Positions 61,534 to 64,000 of a stretch of 64,000 nt of DNA are shown here, in pieces; within the stretch, counting starts at the first letter, position 1; every line of letters begins with the position of its first letter. The DNA comes from Bugula neritina (lineage: Eukaryota > Bryozoa > Gymnolaemata > Cheilostomatida > Bugulidae). Position numbers and translations under genes: made by a program. A model generated the notes under the pieces. The model saw only the letters and a program-made list of their open reading frames with translations, ran no database searches and was not told where the DNA came from. Location of the stretch: the NCBI GenBank assembly GCA_964035545.1, contig OZ037766.1, forward strand, positions 3,590,501 to 3,654,500, read 5' to 3'.

Positions 61534-62174
61534 ACACACTTCACATCTGCTCCATGGCAAGTACTGATCACCGCAAGTTTGAAAATTATAACAAAATAAT
61601 TACAATTTGTGCCTGGTCAGTCTATTTTTTGAATCGCATATTATAAATCTTAGAAGAGCAATATTTTGAGTCAGTTACACTTCCTTTCTCTTTTCTTTTA
61701 TTATACACATGTCACACAACCCCATTTATTTCTAGAACAATTCTCACACAACTATATTCTACTAGAAAAAATCTCTCAGTCATGGCCACACCACATGCAC
61801 TATTGCCTTCTTATATCTAAATATTCAGCATTCTCTCTCTCATGAGACAGTGAAATACTCAGTTTTTAAGAAAATATTTGATGGTTCAGTAGGTAAGAGA
61901 AGATACAGAAGAGCAGAGAAATTTAATGGGATATGACGCTATGTGAGATTATGCGGGAACGATAGAAGGATAAATGCAGTTTGTGTATATCCAATTTTAT
62001 AAAAGTACATTTTCAACATGAGTTCAGTATGCAAATGAAACTTTACAAGATTGATATTGCAAGATTATGTAATAGCAAGCAATGAGTAAAGTTTCATGCC
62101 TACCTGTACAGTTGATGAATGTAGCATTCCATTCTCTGTGTAGACATTCAATCGTGGTTTCACCTGACCTCTTT

Positions 62175-62870
62175 GCCTAATTGTATCATGCAAAGAACTT
62201 TTATACATAGTAAATGTCTGATTGTTTAAAAAGACTGTGAGCAGAAGATTATGGCAAGATCCGATATCAACAGTCTTCCCTCATTAGAAGATATTTTGCT
62301 AATGTGGCATGCAGGGGAGATAATTTCTAATATTTGTCTATTGTAATCACGCACAGAATTTTCATGCATACGATTAAACCACTGGCTGCTTTAAAAGACA
62401 GCCTCAATGTGTCATAAAGGTATGGCAATATCTGATATCAACAGTCTTCATTCGTAAGAAGTTTTCTTTATCAATGTGACATGCATGGGTGATAATTCTT
62501 ATCATTACTGTTCATAATAGATGTCTGGTTGTTTTAAAAGACAGCCAGCGTAGGGTATGACAAGATCCGATATCAACAGTCTTCCTTCGTAAAAAGATTT
62601 CTTCATCAATGTGACATGCAGGGGTGATAAATTTTAATCTTTGTCCAATTGTACCATGCAAAGAACTTTTATACATGTAATTTGCTGGTAGTCTTAAAAG
62701 ACAGCCAGTGTAGGGCATGACAAGGTCCGATATCAACAGTCTGCTTTCAATAGAAGATTTTCTAAAAAAAGATCAAGTTCGAAATACTAGATGCCTTGTT
62801 TTATAAAAATTAAATGATGACTGAGATATCATAAAAACATGACAAGATCAGATATCAACAGTCTTCTCTC
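62175..62870. repeat. ~160-bp tandem repeat, cluster 3 (about 5 units)
   Basis: Units with the CGATATCAACAGTCTTCC core at about 62258-62860. The cluster, followed by the copy of the 57.0-58.3 kb block, repeats the order seen at cluster 2. Confidence 0.88.
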
Positions 62871-64000
62871 AATGCATGTTTGTTCATCAAATTCAAAATA
62901 AATGAAAAACGTAGAAATTAAATGAGTTTCTTGTGACTTACATTTAAGTTGAAGTAAAATCACTTTCTTGTAGTACAGTAACAGTGCACAATGTGTCTTA
63001 GAAGATCTTTCTAGTAGATGTAAAAGCTTCAAAGTTTTATAATGATAAACCCAAAAGCTTATTCAGTCAATGATTTATTTAATTTTTTTGTAAACAAGAT
63101 AAACAGTTTTACAACTCAACCCATTGTGATGACATCACAATCAGTAAAGAATTTCTGTTTGAATTATTATGACATTGTGTGATGCACAATTCTAAGCTTA
63201 CAAAAATTTATCTCCCAGTATTCCCCAATTTCCATTACATTCAAGGAAATACAACTCTATATTTCATGAATTTGTAACATCTCATTAATCAACTACTTTA
63301 CACATTGATTTGTTAGTCATACAAAATGCCTATATAGTTTTATTGCATTCAAGAGTCAAATGTCTACCAATTTCAGTATGCTGAAATTGCTATTTTACGA
63401 TGCTAAAGTGCATTTTTTCATTTTCATATCAAGATTTATTTAGCTACTGTCTAATCCTTATAATATCTTAGCTTCTCATGAAAATATTGTTTGGAAAATA
63501 AATGAAATAATAATCTAATATTACTTTATCCATTTGTCAAAACAAAGTTTAGTTTTCAAAGATGAAAATGTCAAAATATTTCACTCACGCTGTAGTATGA
63601 AAAAGTGATTCTACCAGTTGAGTTTACTTTCACAGGCTTTACAATATTTGCTTGTGTTATAAGTAATCATAAAAGTTCATAAATATAATAATAACCAAAA
63701 TTTTAATTTTTTTTCACGAAAAGGCAGAATATGCAAGTGTGATGCATTATGGTGTTGAAAAAGCCTTTTAAAAAGCAATTCAGTAAAAAAACTTCATTGG
63801 AAGGTAACTGCTTGTCATTTGTCATATTATGTGTTAATTATACTTCTTTTAAAGGCTTCAAAGCTCTAATATCTTTTTGCCGTCTACTGCAAATTCTCAC
63901 TTGCAACTTTTGAGAATAACCTGTATTTTTAAAAGATATTAGTAGAAATGTCATAGTTATTATATCTTGCAAAAGTGTTGCAAGACTAACCTCAAAGCTA
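62757..64000. repeat. Duplicated non-coding block, copy 2 (runs off the window)
   Basis: Matches 57001-58275. The match is still in progress at the right edge, so the duplicated unit is larger and may include a further gene copy beyond the window. Confidence 0.88.

Larger units (their letters stand above)
60335..62174. other. Non-coding: GPCR 5' flank to repeat cluster 3
   Basis: Holds a (TA)n run and a short CTACCTGCA repeat, listed separately. No exon is recognised. Confidence 0.5.

Overview
The window is AT-rich animal nuclear DNA: small exons split by GT-AG introns, tRNA-derived SINEs, a Ty3/gypsy element, a non-LTR retrotransposon and several satellite arrays. An invertebrate, probably a lophotrochozoan, is my best guess. 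The sequence alone does not fix the taxon.

Layout. 1-1933 (-): 5' part of a non-LTR retrotransposon (endonuclease plus reverse transcriptase), open to the left edge. 3201-11110 (-): a complete nine-exon SLC22-type organic ion transporter, 552 aa when spliced. 12758-41555 (-): a family of small secreted Cys-rich proteins (genes here called A, psi2, B, 2, 3 and 4), built from signal peptide, EGF-like, antistasin-like and WAP-like modules. Nearly all modules are single exons with phase-1 introns. 48100-54941 (+): two near-identical tandem genes (5 and 6) of the same family without EGF modules. 59405-60334 (-): an intronless rhodopsin-like GPCR.

The Cys-rich cluster grew by segmental duplication. 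Unit A (about 9346-24914) and unit B (about 24915-36420) are tandem copies. They differ by a 4.35-kb Ty3/gypsy insertion in A, a SINE in each, loss of two SLC22 exons from B, an intron-to-intron difference that leaves gene A five exons shorter than gene B, decay of psi2 in A, and two perfect palindromes found only in A. Unit C (46365-50735) and C' (51566-55485) are a second tandem pair carrying genes 5 and 6. Clusters of a ~160-bp tandem repeat separate these units, and a further duplicated block (57.0-58.3 kb and 62.76-64.0 kb) runs off the right edge. Because the copies serve as controls for each other, several insertions can be read against their empty sites.

Most notable observations: a well-formed type I hammerhead ribozyme motif between two (TA)n arrays at 47492-47538; a ~100-bp tRNA-Cys-like mobile element with three copies, two of which have target duplications and matching empty or near-empty sites; near-perfect palindromes with 1-nt centres at 15.0 and 15.5 kb; and a 2.1-kb array of a 16-bp unit just upstream of gene 4. 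All exon models were built by eye from splice signals, phase and paralogue comparison; none has transcript support here.
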